In this document: piece after piece, positions 46,218 to 57,707 of the stretch | Position numbering within the stretch: position 1 is the stretch's first letter | Layout: every line of letters starts with the position of its first letter | Source: Thozetella sp. PMI_491 | Taxonomy: Eukaryota; Ascomycota; Sordariomycetes; Chaetosphaeriales; Chaetosphaeriaceae | Reading direction: 5' to 3' | DNA length: 64,000 nt | Assembly (NCBI GenBank): GCA_021432635.1 | Contig: MU270035.1 | Location: forward strand, 372,001-436,000 | Notes under the pieces: model-generated | Told to the model about the DNA's origin: nothing | Databases searched by the model: none | What the model saw: only the letters and a program-made list of their open reading frames with translations | Program-made: the position numbers and the translations under genes

Positions 46218-47223
46218 GGCGGCGCAGGCAGGGGAGATGCTGGTTCCGACCGCAGTTCGCAACGATGTCTTGCGAGTTGATGCAGGCGCCAGTCGCAGGC
46301 AGCGCCGTTAGGGAATGAGTGGGCGTAGGTATTACGAGACAGGCCGCGACGGGGCGTCGTATGTGCTCTGGCGGGAGGCGAGGCTCTGGGCGGCTTACGA
46401 TCGGGAGAAGACACTCTCTCCTGTCGGGTTTGCGCACGAGATGGCAGAGAGCCAATTGGTGTTCTCTTTGGCGGGCAGGACGGGGTTTCCTGCGAGCAAA
46501 TGTGCAGCGCAGCTCACTCACTTGCAGCTATCGTGCCAATGGAAGTGGAAGAGCTGTGAACGAGAGGGGATTGGACAGCAAAGTGATCGCCGCCCATTTT
46601 TCTTCCCACACCGCTCAAAATCGACGAGGCTGGTGCTGTCGGCGAGACCCCTGCTCGCATGGCGCGGCACGGAAAGATGCGCTACACCCGTTTAGAGCTG
46701 GGATGAGCGGGGGGGAGGGGGAGAGGGGGGCGGGCAGAAGGGGGAGGGTTCGCGCCGGCACTGAATGGCGGTGGGACAGGGCGAGCCCCACCACGAAAGA
46801 AAGTGCCACACAGCCGTGGACCCTGGCGCCTAGCCTGCTGGGGAAGCCTCGATCGACGAGTTCGCATGTGGCTTCGATCCCCGTTCTCGACGGCCCGGTC
46901 CAAACACCGAGTCTCAAATGACAGCGGATTCTCTCGTCGCAGAAGTTGTGCAATTTTATACTGTCATAAAGTCCAAACCGCTGTTATATTTTGAGCCGCG
47001 TCCGCTGAAATTGCTTCGCCGTTTCCTTCAAAGGACAGCGCACCAAGTGGGAGCAGCAGGTAGGTTTTTTTAGAAGAAGACATTAAGGAAATATCAATCT
47101 ACACAATCCGGGTCGATCTAATACAAATTCTATGTGCCAATATATGCATCCGAGTACGTTGTGTGCATGCCAGGAGCGCCGGAGATCCTTTCCCAAAACA
47201 TTGCGAGAACAAGAAGAGAATTC
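46218..47223. other. 1-kb intergenic region
   Basis: It separates the His-rich protein's start from the dehydrogenase's 3' end. A G-rich purine stretch lies near 46700-46750. No gene was recognised. Confidence 0.5.
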
Positions 47224-48264
47224 TTAGGACTCGCCCTCTAAGCTGACCATCTCCAACGACATCTCGTACAACTTCTCGGCAGCCGCCTCGTCATACGTCC
47301 ACGATTCATATCCCGGGTCTGTCACCTTGTAACCCTTCTTCACAGGGCCTTGGCTGATCATGCTTCTCTCACAGTACTTGCCCCCTTTCCCTTCTAGCTC
47401 CCGGCTTATCGCCGCCCATACCGAGGTCGCAGCCCCCTGCTCCGGGTTCTGGCTGGCATTGTACGTGCTGATGAGGCCAGCCTTGAAGACTATGAGCCAA
47501 TCCTGCAGATTCGGTCTCTGCAGCCCCGTGCGGATGCCGCCCGGGTGAACACTCCAGCCGTGCAAACCTTGGCTGCCGAACCGCCTCTCGATCTCGTTGC
47601 TCATGTAGATGTTGGCAAGCTTACTATACCCATACGCGAGATACGGATCGTACGGCCGGCGCTCCTGGTTCAGATCGCTGAGGTCGAGCGGCGCCTTCCG
47701 GTGGCCCGTGGACGATACTGCCACGACGCGGCTCTGGAACTCGGGCGTTGATGAAGCTAGAAGCACTGGCTTGAGCAGCTGAAATAGGAGGAAGTGGGCG
47801 ACATGGTTCGTCCCAAACTGTGTCTCGAACCCTTCTTTTGTCTTCCCCCTGGGCGTGAGCCGCACTCCTGCGTTGTTGATCAAGATGTTGAGCTTCGAGC
47901 TCCGGGTACGGAAGTCGGCAACACAAGAACGGACGCTGTCGAGAGACTCGAGGTCAAGCTTAACTAGATGTACGCGCCCACCATCCAGAATGTCCCTTAG
48001 GTTGTCTCTAGCCTTCTCGAGGTTTCGTGCGGCCAAGTAGAGGGTCGCCCCGGTGGCCTTGAGCGCCCTGGCCGTCTCGATGCCAAGCCCCGAGGAACAT
48101 CCTGTGATGAAGATGACTTTGTCCGACATGGCATTCACGCGCTGCTCATCGTGAACGATCTGGAGCGCTGTCGGACGAGAATCCCCAGGTCCCTTGGGTT
48201 TGCTGTGCGCTGCTGCGTATCGAGAAACCATGGCTGTTGAAGGTGAGAGTGCTCTGCGAATCAT
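47224..48264 (-). CDS. short-chain dehydrogenase/reductase (retinol dehydrogenase-like)
   Basis: Single exon, 346 residues. All classical SDR marks are present: the cofactor loop VIFITGCSSGLGIETA (residues 50-65), the adenine-side stretch YLAARN that suggests NADP(H) preference, DLESLDSV, LINNAG at 129-133, the catalytic Ser in VVAVSSTGH (about 184), and the catalytic pair Y211/K215 in YGYSK, then SVHPGGIRTGL. The length and C-terminal region fit the retinol dehydrogenase/WWOX-like SDR group, but the substrate cannot be read from sequence. The 45 residues before MSDKVIFITG are Arg/Ser/Ala-rich (MIRRALSPSTAMVSRYAAAH) and may be a mitochondrial presequence. Alternatively translation starts at M46 (48129). 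No intron is needed. Confidence 0.9.
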   Translation of the reverse strand: MIRRALSPSTAMVSRYAAAHSKPKGPGDSRPTALQIVHDEQRVNAMSDKVIFITGCSSGLGIETARALKATGATLYLAARNLEKARDNLRDILDGGRVHLVKLDLESLDSVRSCVADFRTRSSKLNILINNAGVRLTPRGKTKEGFETQFGTNHVAHFLLFQLLKPVLLASSTPEFQSRVVAVSSTGHRKAPLDLSDLNQERRPYDPYLAYGYSKLANIYMSNEIERRFGSQGLHGWSVHPGGIRTGLQRPNLQDWLIVFKAGLISTYNASQNPEQGAATSVWAAISRELEGKGGKYCERSMISQGPVKKGYKVTDPGYESWTYDEAAAEKLYEMSLEMVSLEGES

Positions 48265-50738
48265 GAGCAGGGTTCCTCAGCTCGAACAAGAGAGAGAGAT
48301 GGATGCCAGAACAAAAGAGATATGAACCCAAAGTTTGATCTGATTTTTTTTATAGAATAAGAGGCTACTTTCTTGCCAGTTGCTGTGACGCTCCTCTAGT
48401 TATATGTGTGTTCAATGGCATCCGGTCGCCGATATCCTCAGGGGCATTGTTGATATGGCAGCCGGGATAGGGCATGTTAGTGTCGTCGTGGTAAACCAAC
48501 GCAAATATTATCGCGATCGCTAACCCGGTTGCCACGCCGTCCCTTTATTCCGCTACACCGGGTAGGTCACCATCACGAAATCTCCGGCCGGGCCGTTCAG
48601 GGCATTCCACAACTGCCTGGTCGGAGGCTTATTTCTGCGCTCGTATAGAGCGCTATAGCGATGTGCCTCTATTCGTACTACCTCTCCATTGGCTGCACCT
48701 AGTCCTCAGCCGGTCAATTACTTACTCCGGCCAAATGCCTCTCCAGGCCACAACCCGACACAATCTCGGTATAATCCTTGGTGACACACCCCCGCCCGGT
48801 GGAGGTGATGCTTGGAGCATGAGACACCGTCCATCAAGCCCGGTGATGTTGACGACGGCGCTACCGAGGCCAAAGCAGAGCAGCCCGACTTCCCAATCCC
48901 GGCAGATGTCTACCTAGACAGACCCTGCTGCTCTTGTGCGCATTTCTCGATAGCCCGCCTTTAGGGAACGGAGCGCTAGTTGGACATACTCTGGGTATTC
49001 TCTTATTATGCCTTGCCCAAGTACGCGGCAATTTCTGATAATGCTGCAAACATGCGAGCAATGCGTTGAAGTAGAGTATAGCCAAAGCGCCAGGACTGCA
49101 GGCTCTCCAGTAAACTTGGGCGCCTATGCAAGTGCCGCGCCGGTTGAGTGTAACGGTTTCAAGACAGTGAAGTCTCCGGCTGTCAAGCACGGGCTCTACG
49201 CATCGTACGGGTCTGGCCCCCGACAGCAAACGAGCGCGATCGTGGTGGCTGCTGCAACCCCTGGCTATGATCCGGCTTGCAGCGTACCTTGGATCCAGGA
49301 GCAGCTCGCCGCCGTCCCTCTACACCCACCCCACCGCAGACTACACCGGCCGCGCGTACCAGAGGGTCGATGCTGCACGGAGATCCATGAAGCCCGATGT
49401 AGGTGGCGTAGCATTGGCGGTCGCTCCCATGCGTTTGCTCGAAACGCGGTCGCATCCGTGCCCCGGAGGTGCTCCGGCTGCGTGTCCCGCCCAGCTCTCC
49501 CAGCTCTCCCATCTCTCTCCCCCGTACTTTCCTCCTTCGGCCGCTGCGAGGCATGCCTCGCCCATGATCCCGGCGCCCGATCCAGCTCCTCGCCGGGGAT
49601 TGGCCCAGTCCTCCCTTCTCGAATTTATCCAGATTATGCCGGCGCCCGACGTTGGTCAGGCAGCCCGCGGCCCTGCAGCCTTCCCAGACACTCGGCCTCC
49701 GCCCCGGCGCCCTGTGCAACGCTGTCGCCTCCCGGATGCGCCCGACTCTGGGACCCGGTTGACTTGATGATCTGTAAACGTAAACTGTTTGTGTTTGTGT
49801 TTTGCGGCGCCCCCCTCCCCCCCCCTTTCGGTCCTCTCTTTCCGCCTCTTTTCCCGGACGCTGGCGACGATGAGGATGAGGATCTGCCGTCTCTGGCCTA
49901 GGGGTGTGTGATGTGTGATGGTTTTTTTTGGGGGGTTTTTTGGGTTTTTTTGGTTTCCCATGCACGCATTGGGGATCAGCCGCTGCTATTATCGTCGTCG
50001 TCCAGACCAGAGCTCGCACTGGCGCTGCCCGTGTCAGCCCATCAAACGCACTGCAACGCTCTCCCACTCACATGAGCATCCGTTTCTATGAGGCGTTTAC
50101 ACCTTAAATTAAGGTTACCAATCTTTGGCGACACGGGGATGCCTTCCTCCCCACCGGGTAAATACGTACGCACTCAGCCCCCTATTTTTGGCCCATCGAA
50201 AAAAAAAGCTGGGGAGATCGACGCGCATTGTTCATGCGAATAGCTTCATTCCGGGGCAGCTCGACTAGCCAATGTGTGATGATTCTGCCGTGATTGCTCT
50301 AAGCATCGCGCGTAGAGCTGGAGCAACAGAGTCGTCCATGGGGGTTGGCGATTAGGCTGAGTGATTCCAAGCGGTTGGGTGGGTGCTGGGAGATGAGGGT
50401 CAACTTAGGAGGGGCTGAGAAGTCAAGGGACAGCGTAGAAAGAGGTTGGTAGGCACTGAGGAGAGAAACCAAGGCAAGAAATTGAAGGGGAGTGACTGCT
50501 GGTGAAGTCGCGTTGATTGCTACCTCCCATAGCTAGGACCCACAGCTAGGATCGTGGGTATCATCATCAAGCGTAGCTCGTCCTCCGTCATGAATGCCCA
50601 CCGATATGATATCCCCCCGTTGTAGACCCCTTTATAGACCAACCCCCAAGACCCCCCTTTCCAAGAAAAAATAGCAAGCGCAAGCTCATATGCCCCTGTA
50701 AAAGAATAAACAGACCTCTTGAATAGACGATTAGCTTT
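48265..50738. other. 2.5-kb intergenic region
   Basis: No recognised gene. Two long opposing frames (around 49,000-50,070) occupy the same GC-rich bases on opposite strands and have no known motif, so I treat both as chance. An unusual T/G tract lies at about 49921-49957: T8 G6 T6 G3 T7. Confidence 0.45.
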
Positions 50739-52085
50739 TTACACGTACCCGCCCCGCGTGTACCGCCACAACAGGCTCGCCCCTTTCAGGGCTGGTGCTT
50801 GCACCTTCGGCCGCTCCTCGCGCAGCGTTTCCCAGCTAGAACCTTCTGGCCTACCCCTCTCGTCTCCATAGCAGCCCCTCTGGCTCGGAATGCCGGCTCT
50901 GCTCTCTCCTTCGAGCCCGTTCCCTGTTTCCAATGTCATGTTGATAGCGCGCTGGAAGCGTCGCCGGAAGCGTCGCCAGTCATCATTCGTTGGCCAGGGG
51001 TCGCACCACTCGCCCCCTTCCGCTGGGTCGTTTAGATCCCATTCATCGCTATCTTCATCAATGTCCAGCGGGTAGTAAAGAAGCTCGTTCAAGTGCGGCC
51101 GGCGTGGCGTGTGGTTTATATTCGCTTCGATATCGAACTTGAAGCGGTATGCCTGGTGCACCAGTTGCGGGCGCGGCGCAAGCGGAAGCGGCGGCCCTGC
51201 GGTTGTCGATGTTTGTAGGTGTGGGAGTGGCGACGGTGGTAGACGCTGCGCAGTCGCTGTCGCAGCCGCCGGTGCCACAGGGGTAGGGAGCGGCGGGGGC
51301 GCTGGAGCTAGAGTTGGTAGGCTTGGGTTTAGATTTGGCAGAAGCGCCGGGTAGCCCGCGGGCGCGGGCGCCGGAAGGGGCGACGACTGATGCGGAGCAG
51401 CCGTCGGCAGCGGAAGCTGCTGGTGGGGCACCGGCATCCCGGGCAAAAATTGCTGGTTGAGGGTCGGCGGGTAGCGGAAGTCAAACTCGAACTGGAACTC
51501 TTGGTGCACAATGAAGACGAGCGTCTTCAAGCGGGGGAACTTGGCCAACTGTGTGAGCAGCTTGCTCATATTGTTCTTGGATACCTTCCAGCTCAGCACC
51601 GGGTGGCAGATGCCGGTGTAGACTCCATACGAGGTTCCCAGCGCGAGCCGGTTGATGTTATCGCGCACTAGTGGGATCTGGCTCATGAAATGCAGAGTGC
51701 GGTGGAGGCGCTTGATGAGCAAATAGGGCTCGAGGAGGAGGATATCGCGCGACAAGTCGACGTATTTTGTTGTCGTGCCCAACGTCAGGGGCTTGTAGGT
51801 GTGCAGCACGAAGTATCGTGACTCGCGGCAGACAGCCGAGAGGGCCGGTGGCGGCTCAGGGTGGACATTGGCGAACATCAGGCCTTGGTGCGCGGGCGTC
51901 CTCTGCTTCGCATTCGGTGCGTCGAGAACCTCATATACCCGTGGGTCCGGTAAGGAATATTCCCAAATCATGTTCCTTATCTCGGCGGGCAGCCGCTGGA
52001 ATCTCTCAAATCGTCCCAGCATCTTTGGTGGGCAGGATCTGTGCATGTGGTGAGGATCATAGTGCATCTTGTCTGCACCTGGCAT
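50739..52085 (-). CDS. 2EXR-domain protein with Pro/Ala-rich insert
   Basis: 2EXR proteins are a large Pezizomycotina family of unknown function; the domain looks related to F-box-like folds. Single exon, 448 residues from the first ATG (MPGADKMHYDP). Later in-frame ATGs are also possible starts. The domain begins RFQRLPAEIRNMIWEYSLPD (residues 28-47) and continues with ALSAVCRESRYFVLHTYKPL and the strand region TTTKYVDLSRDILLLEP. A Pro/Ala/Leu-rich low-complexity insert covers about residues 210-320. The C-terminal third returns to charged sequence (YYPLDIDEDSDEWDLNDPAE, DDWRRFRRRFQRAINMTLE). No signal peptide was seen. Confidence 0.85.
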   Translation of the reverse strand: MPGADKMHYDPHHMHRSCPPKMLGRFERFQRLPAEIRNMIWEYSLPDPRVYEVLDAPNAKQRTPAHQGLMFANVHPEPPPALSAVCRESRYFVLHTYKPLTLGTTTKYVDLSRDILLLEPYLLIKRLHRTLHFMSQIPLVRDNINRLALGTSYGVYTGICHPVLSWKVSKNNMSKLLTQLAKFPRLKTLVFIVHQEFQFEFDFRYPPTLNQQFLPGMPVPHQQLPLPTAAPHQSSPLPAPAPAGYPALLPNLNPSLPTLAPAPPPLPTPVAPAAATATAQRLPPSPLPHLQTSTTAGPPLPLAPRPQLVHQAYRFKFDIEANINHTPRRPHLNELLYYPLDIDEDSDEWDLNDPAEGGEWCDPWPTNDDWRRFRRRFQRAINMTLETGNGLEGESRAGIPSQRGCYGDERGRPEGSSWETLREERPKVQAPALKGASLLWRYTRGGYV

Positions 52086-55000
52086 TCGGCGCACTCAGGA
52101 TGTCGCAGCTTGCACAAGATATAAGCCACCAAGACCGCAGACCGAGCTGGCAAGCAACGGCCGAAGTGCAGCTGGCGATGGCGAAGTGTCGAGAATAACC
52201 GGGCCCAACCTCTCTCGCCGTGTTTTCTCAGTCTGCCACGTCAAACGGGGTCCCCACACCAGGCTTATCGAGCCGCCTCTGCAAGCCACTGCAAATAATC
52301 TGCGTCGACTAAGCAGTCGGTGAACCACCGGCAAGGAAGGCGAGGCAAGGCAAAAACGTCCCGGCTCGGGAAACAGGCCGCAAGATCTTCTCTGGGGGTT
52401 GGCAGGAGGTTATGGCAGTGGCAGGGCACAAGAGGTGACAGGCGACAAAGGCGGTCGAGGGGTCGACGGAAGATATAAGCCACAGGGAAAGAATCTACTT
52501 GGGATTGAACAAGATTGCGGAGGGTGTGTCGAGAGCGATACGAGCGGTAATAGGGTCAGCTTATCACGTCATATGCTCCCGGAAAGTGACGGGGTGCAAA
52601 GTGTCCCAAGGGCAGGCAGTAAGAAAGGGAAGTTGGGAAGGAAAAAATAAGAAGGGCGAGCCGGTGCAGCACCCGGGCATGATCAGGAATTTGGCTTCGC
52701 CTTAGTGGCCTCAGCTCCCGTCACTTGACACACGAGCGAGGACGGCGGAACCAGAAGTAAAGCTTAAGCTTGAGCTTAGCTTAGGTAGCGGAGCGGGCGA
52801 CAGAAGCATGCAAGGCCGGGAGTCTGGGCTGATCGGAACAGTAGTCGGAAAGCAGCCTAGGGCGTATGGGGGGTGGAGGAAGGGAGGGATGGAATAAGAA
52901 AAAAGAAAATAAAGCCACCCTCAAACGAGTCGCTATGCGAGCACTTCCAACATGCCGGCTCCTTGCCCGAGCTGCTTGGCTCGGTTGCTTGGACCTGCGG
53001 TGCTTGACACAGGCAGAGGAGATGGGATGGAAGACGAAACCTTCCACAAGAGGCAGTTTCCAGCACAGGACTGGCTGCTGCGCAGCAAAGTCAGAGCGGA
53101 AAAGGGGCCACGGTTCATCCGAAGGGAGGTAGATTGAAGGGCCTTCCTCGGTGGCCAATTGTTCAAAGACGGTAGTCTTGGTCATGTTCATGTCATTCCC
53201 GTAGCATTCTAGGGACTGAGCCGTGAGGAAGCCTTAGGGGGGGGACTTGGGACGGCGGCTCCTGGGTAGGCATGTACCCCGTAAGGGGGGGTGTGAGCCA
53301 GCGACCTGTGCCGTGAGCCGTCCGTCTCTGCTGAGCCCCGGATCTTGGAAGACCGGTGCACGCGTCTTTGGCGGGGTGGAGTGTGGGTGTGAACAGAAGG
53401 GATAGCCCAGCCCAGCAGACGACGACGCTTGATGTGGGGTGGGGGGTGAGAAGCTAGCGAGTTCTGTGAGGTCAGAGGGAAGGGCGTTGGAAGGAAACAG
53501 TGGTGGTACGCAAAGTCCCAGGGATGTGCTATTCTTAGCATATAGGGGCCACGTTTTATTCCTGCGTCGTGCCAATTCATTAGTCCTTCAGGCTTACCGA
53601 TCTGGGCCACTGGGGGGGATCCATGGTAACGTGCCGTCGAAACAGAGCTGCAGTATGTATGTGCGCCGGCTTTGGTGCTCCAGAGAAGGGGGAGGGGGGG
53701 CTGGCCCGGGAGTGGGCATACAGGAGGGGGTGGTGGATTGGGGGTGGATTGGCCGCAGTACATAGACGAGCTGGTGGATTGATGTCTTAGGGAAATGGTG
53801 GGGTGCTGTAGCGAACAAATCCAAAGCCACAGGCAGGGGGGGGAGCCACCCTGAGGGGAGGTGGCTAGGTAGGGCCGGAGGCGGGATGGGCAACCCAGGC
53901 CAGCCGGCCAGTCTAGGAAAGAAAGTAAGAGGTCAGTCAGCCTGGCTGTTGGCTGGCACCGCGGCACGCGGTGGGCGCACGCGGCGAGTCGGAGAGGTCG
54001 AACCGGCTCAGGGCTTGCGGTCCTTTGCGTCCCCGGTGGTCGGCGGTGGGTGGAGCATGAGCTGGCTCCTCGGCAGAGCAGCCCTCATGCTCGGCTGGCG
54101 CTCTCATTGGGGGCCGGCGCACTTGGTTAGGGCTTTGGTGGCGGCATGCAATATAGTGACTACAGACACCTGAGTACGAAGTACATTGGGTTTGCCTCAG
54201 CATGCCTGGCTTCCCCTTGGTCTCGCTATTGCGATTGAGATGGTGTGAGATGGCTGGCTGGCTGCAGCGGCCGGCACGGTGGGACAAGGGACTAAGAGCG
54301 GGCAGGATTGTGAGACGTAGCGGGAGGTTTAAAGAGTATCTGGTTGAATGAACTCGGCGACAAGGGCATTTAGGGGGGGGAAGCCCCTCGAGTAATTTTC
54401 TCCATAGGGAGCCAAGCTAGCCCGCTGCGTACGCGGGATTGACACTGATGGCGTCCGTGATGGGGGGGAAGGGGCGCATTCCGCTGCTGCAATGCGATGC
54501 TGAGCGGCATCTTGGAAGCATCAACCCTGACACCGGCGGCGCGGAGGCCCTGTTGCTCAACGTTTCGTTGTCCGTGGTTGGAGGGTTATCTGGTTGGTGC
54601 CTCCGTACTGTAAAGAAGTTTGCGTGCGCTGTATAGCGTGATGAACCATGGATTAATAGCTCCTGATAAGCTAGTCCAGCTGTCCGTGTGTGCGTGAAAT
54701 AGATTGACGTGCGGTCCTCTCGCCAGGCAATCACATTTTGGCTCGGCTGCTGCGTGGTCAGATGCGGCGAGCGTAAGGTCAAGTGGCAAGCGGCCATGGA
54801 TGCCAATCCGGAAACCTTGTCCGTGAAGAGGGTTGCAAGCGAGTTTCTGGGCTTGGACGAACGGAGGGAGCTTTCACACTGCTGCCTCCCAAGCCCCCGT
54901 GTTCATTCAAGCCTGTGTGGCTTGCACGAGCACATCGTGGCGGGTGACCCTCGTCCCACTTTGGACTGGCCTTGTTCGTAACTACTAATTAAGCGACGTT

Positions 55001-56381
55001 CCGCAAGAGGAAAAGTGGGAAAAGGGTATTTCGAAAGGAAAAAACCCCCCCCCCCAAAAAACCTCCCTCAGAGGAGCTAGTCTAAATAAAATGTTTAATC
55101 GACTAGGCCTCCATATTTTTGTCCGTTGGGTCTCAGCCAATCCGCTCTTCCAAGAACCCTCAAGGATAGGTTGGGTAAGAGGCTGGAGGGGCTAAAGAAG
55201 AAGCAGCCGGTGGAACTGCTCCAAGATCGGTCTATGACGAGTTAAATCTCGAATTTAGATGACTAAGCACCACTGGTTCCACAGCGCTTCCACGTCAAAA
55301 AAACGCGGTCAGAAATTTCTGCTTTCTCTCTTTTTCTTCTTTTTTTCTTCGTGCGGCGCCTCAACTCAAAACATTACCCGTGTTGCCCAGATCCTTCTTC
55401 CATGGATATCCTGTGGCGTCAGTTGAGGCACAGACCGAATAGAATTGCAGACTGGCCTCTCTCTCAGTAAGTCCATCGAGAAAAATCCCCCATCGCGGGC
55501 TGGATGGTGACGGAGAGGCCGGACATATCAACATTCCCCCTCCACTGGATGCGCGGGGGGCACGCATGGGCGGTGGCAGGGGAGGGGACGGGACTTGTGA
55601 AGAAGCACTGAGATCTGAGGTCGGAGAGTTGAGGCTCTCGGAAGGAGGGACAGGCGGCATGCCTTTCCAGCCGTGGCAGCGGCCTCGGCTCGTCGCACCG
55701 CGCCATCTCACTTTCTTCCGCCGGCTTGGGGCTGTGCCGCGGCCTGGTCGGATGGACTGGATCGACCGTGTTTCCATGTCGGACGGCGGCGTTGCTGTCA
55801 ACCAGGAAGATGGCGAGGGTCATATCGAGCCGTCAATGCTATGATCACCTTTAATTATCCTGTTCCCAGGATCGAGGTTGGGGCGAAGGAAAATAGGGAG
55901 GGGGGGTGTCGGAGCCACCTCGTAATCCAAAGGGCTGGAAGTGGGAGGACGGTTGCCTTTAATTTAGCCATTATTGTTGCTGCATTGCCCGTGAGGCGTC
56001 TGCCATTGCTCGCCAAAGTGCTTGATAAACCATGTGCACGTCCCTGGGTCTATAGCACCAGCCCACACCTACCATTTCGGGCAGCCAGAGGGGATATCGA
56101 TTCTATGATTGGAATATCGAGACCGACCATGTGACTCCAGGGTAGAAGGTGAGAACGGCGTTGCACCACCACACCAACCCCCGTCTTGCCCTTCGCCCCT
56201 TCGCCGTGCCTCACCGCAGTGATTAAAAAACAGTCATGGCACCGGCCTTGCGTCAAAGCCCAAGCCATCAACCCTGAATCGCTCAATGCGTCCGCATGAC
56301 CTCATAACGCGTCTAGCCTCCCCTGGTGCTCGTACCCCCTAAGGCCTGGCTACTGCTACGTAGCAGGTTCGGCGGGGCCGT
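52086..56381. other. 4.3-kb stretch without a recognised gene
   Basis: It lies between the 2EXR gene start and the 3' end of the thioredoxin-like gene. Opposing frames overlap (for example 53,200-53,970), and none has a known motif. Structure seen: a repeat of AGCTTA/AGCTTG near 52757-52783, several G-runs at 53230-53850, and a tract A6-C13-A6 near 55040-55064. Confidence 0.5.
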
Positions 56382-57707
56382 TTACTCACCCGGCTCGTCC
56401 CCGATTTTCTCCAGCTTGCCCATCTCCCGCTTCTCACCGGCCTCTCCGATGAGTCGGATCCGATCCAGTCGCACCTTCTCGCTGTCGTTGGACCCGTCAC
56501 CATCCACGACGAAGAGAACCAGGCTGTTGATGTTCTGGAACTTGACGAATCGCAGACCGATGTTGGCGGTACCTTCGGCGTTCCAGTCGCTCTCAGACAG
56601 CTCGACGACCTGGGTGGCGGTCAGGTCCTCCGCTTCCTCAAACCCAAGGTTGTGGGGCTTGTTTGTGAAGAGCTTGACCGTTCGTGGCCGCATCGGCGCC
56701 TCGTCGTCGTCCCGAGGCGGCAGTGATGTGATCTGGTCATCGTTCAGCCACGAGCCTCAGGCCTCGCCGACGATATGTCTGGAGCACAGGGTGTGCAGCC
56801 AGAGACTTACCTGCAGCGTGTGGAGCTTGATCATCGACTGGAAGGGCACGAAGAGTAGCAGCTGCTCGTCGGTGTCACTTTCCACCCAGTCCTTTGCGGC
56901 GGACGTGCCCTGTTTGAGGGCACCGGGCTTTCCAGTCTCGAACAGGACCCTCACGTTTCCCGCAGCCTCAGTGTCCACGTTTAGGAGCTCGCATCGGTTC
57001 AGCTCGACTTGGCTCGTGATGTCGGAATAGCCACGCGGGAGACCGACGCCGCGCCAGTGGGAGTCGGTGGCTCCGCTCCCGCTCCCGCTGCCCGTCTCGC
57101 CGGCCTCGTTGCCCTCCGCCTCGGATTGTAGCTTCTTGATTACAGCCTGGAGCTGCATCGGGTTGGCACCCTGAATGCGGTCCTCGGGTTTACCATTGCG
57201 GAAGACAATGAAGGTCGGCAGCCCAGTGATCGCGTAGGTAGCGGCGATTTCCGTCTGCTCGTCCGTGTTCACCTTGGTGAAGGTGACTCGGTCCTCCCGG
57301 GACAGTGCCTTGGAGAGCTGCTCGTAGACAGGCGCGATTGTGTTGCAAGGGCCGCACCAGTCTGCATAGACTACGGATAGAGAGACCACAATTAGTAATC
57401 GCCCAGTTTGCGCCCCGGGAGAAACGACGGCCAGAACCCCTTCCGAGCATAGGAGCCATGCTAGCGCTCAGGAGAGCCGACGGGCAGCAGCTCCATGCCA
57501 CCGCTGTGGTTGCTCGCGATCGCGGCACCGAGCGTGGTCGCATGGGCTGAACCAAGCGGCTCTGGCGAACGCGTCGTGGCGGGGTAGGAAGGGCGGCCGG
57601 GCCGGGCGGAGATGGGCAGGCTACTCACAGTCGGCGACGACAATCTTGGACTTCTTAAGCAAGTCGTTGAACTGGGCCAGCGACGTGATCTTTACTGTTT
57701 TCGACAT
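56382..57707 (-). CDS. thioredoxin-like protein with PITH domain (Txnl1/Txl1 type)
   Basis: This family couples a thioredoxin domain to a PITH domain that docks on the 26S proteasome. I infer three exons: 57707-57629, 57370-56811 and 56732-56382, joined in frame to give 329 residues. The start is MSKTVKITSLAQFNDLLKKS. The redox motif WCGPC is at residues 31-35 and the cis-Pro loop ITGLPTFIVF follows, so the thioredoxin site is intact. After a Gly/Ser linker comes the PITH domain (YSDITSQVELNRCELLNVD, DEQLLLFVPFQSMIKLHTL, then VKLFTNKPHNLGFEEAED). The first intron is long for this window (258 nt) and GC-rich. The stop codon overlaps a donor-like GGTGAGTAA, so a short extra exon cannot be excluded. 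Confidence 0.92.

Noticed and set aside
49008-50067. Two long frames (297 codons plus strand, 294 codons minus strand)
   Set aside because: They occupy the same bases on opposite strands, are rich in Pro, Arg, Ser and Cys, and match nothing. This is typical of GC-rich non-coding DNA.
53209-53967. 252-codon minus-strand frame
   Set aside because: Compositionally biased (Pro/Ser/His), with opposing frames in the same place and no recognisable domain.
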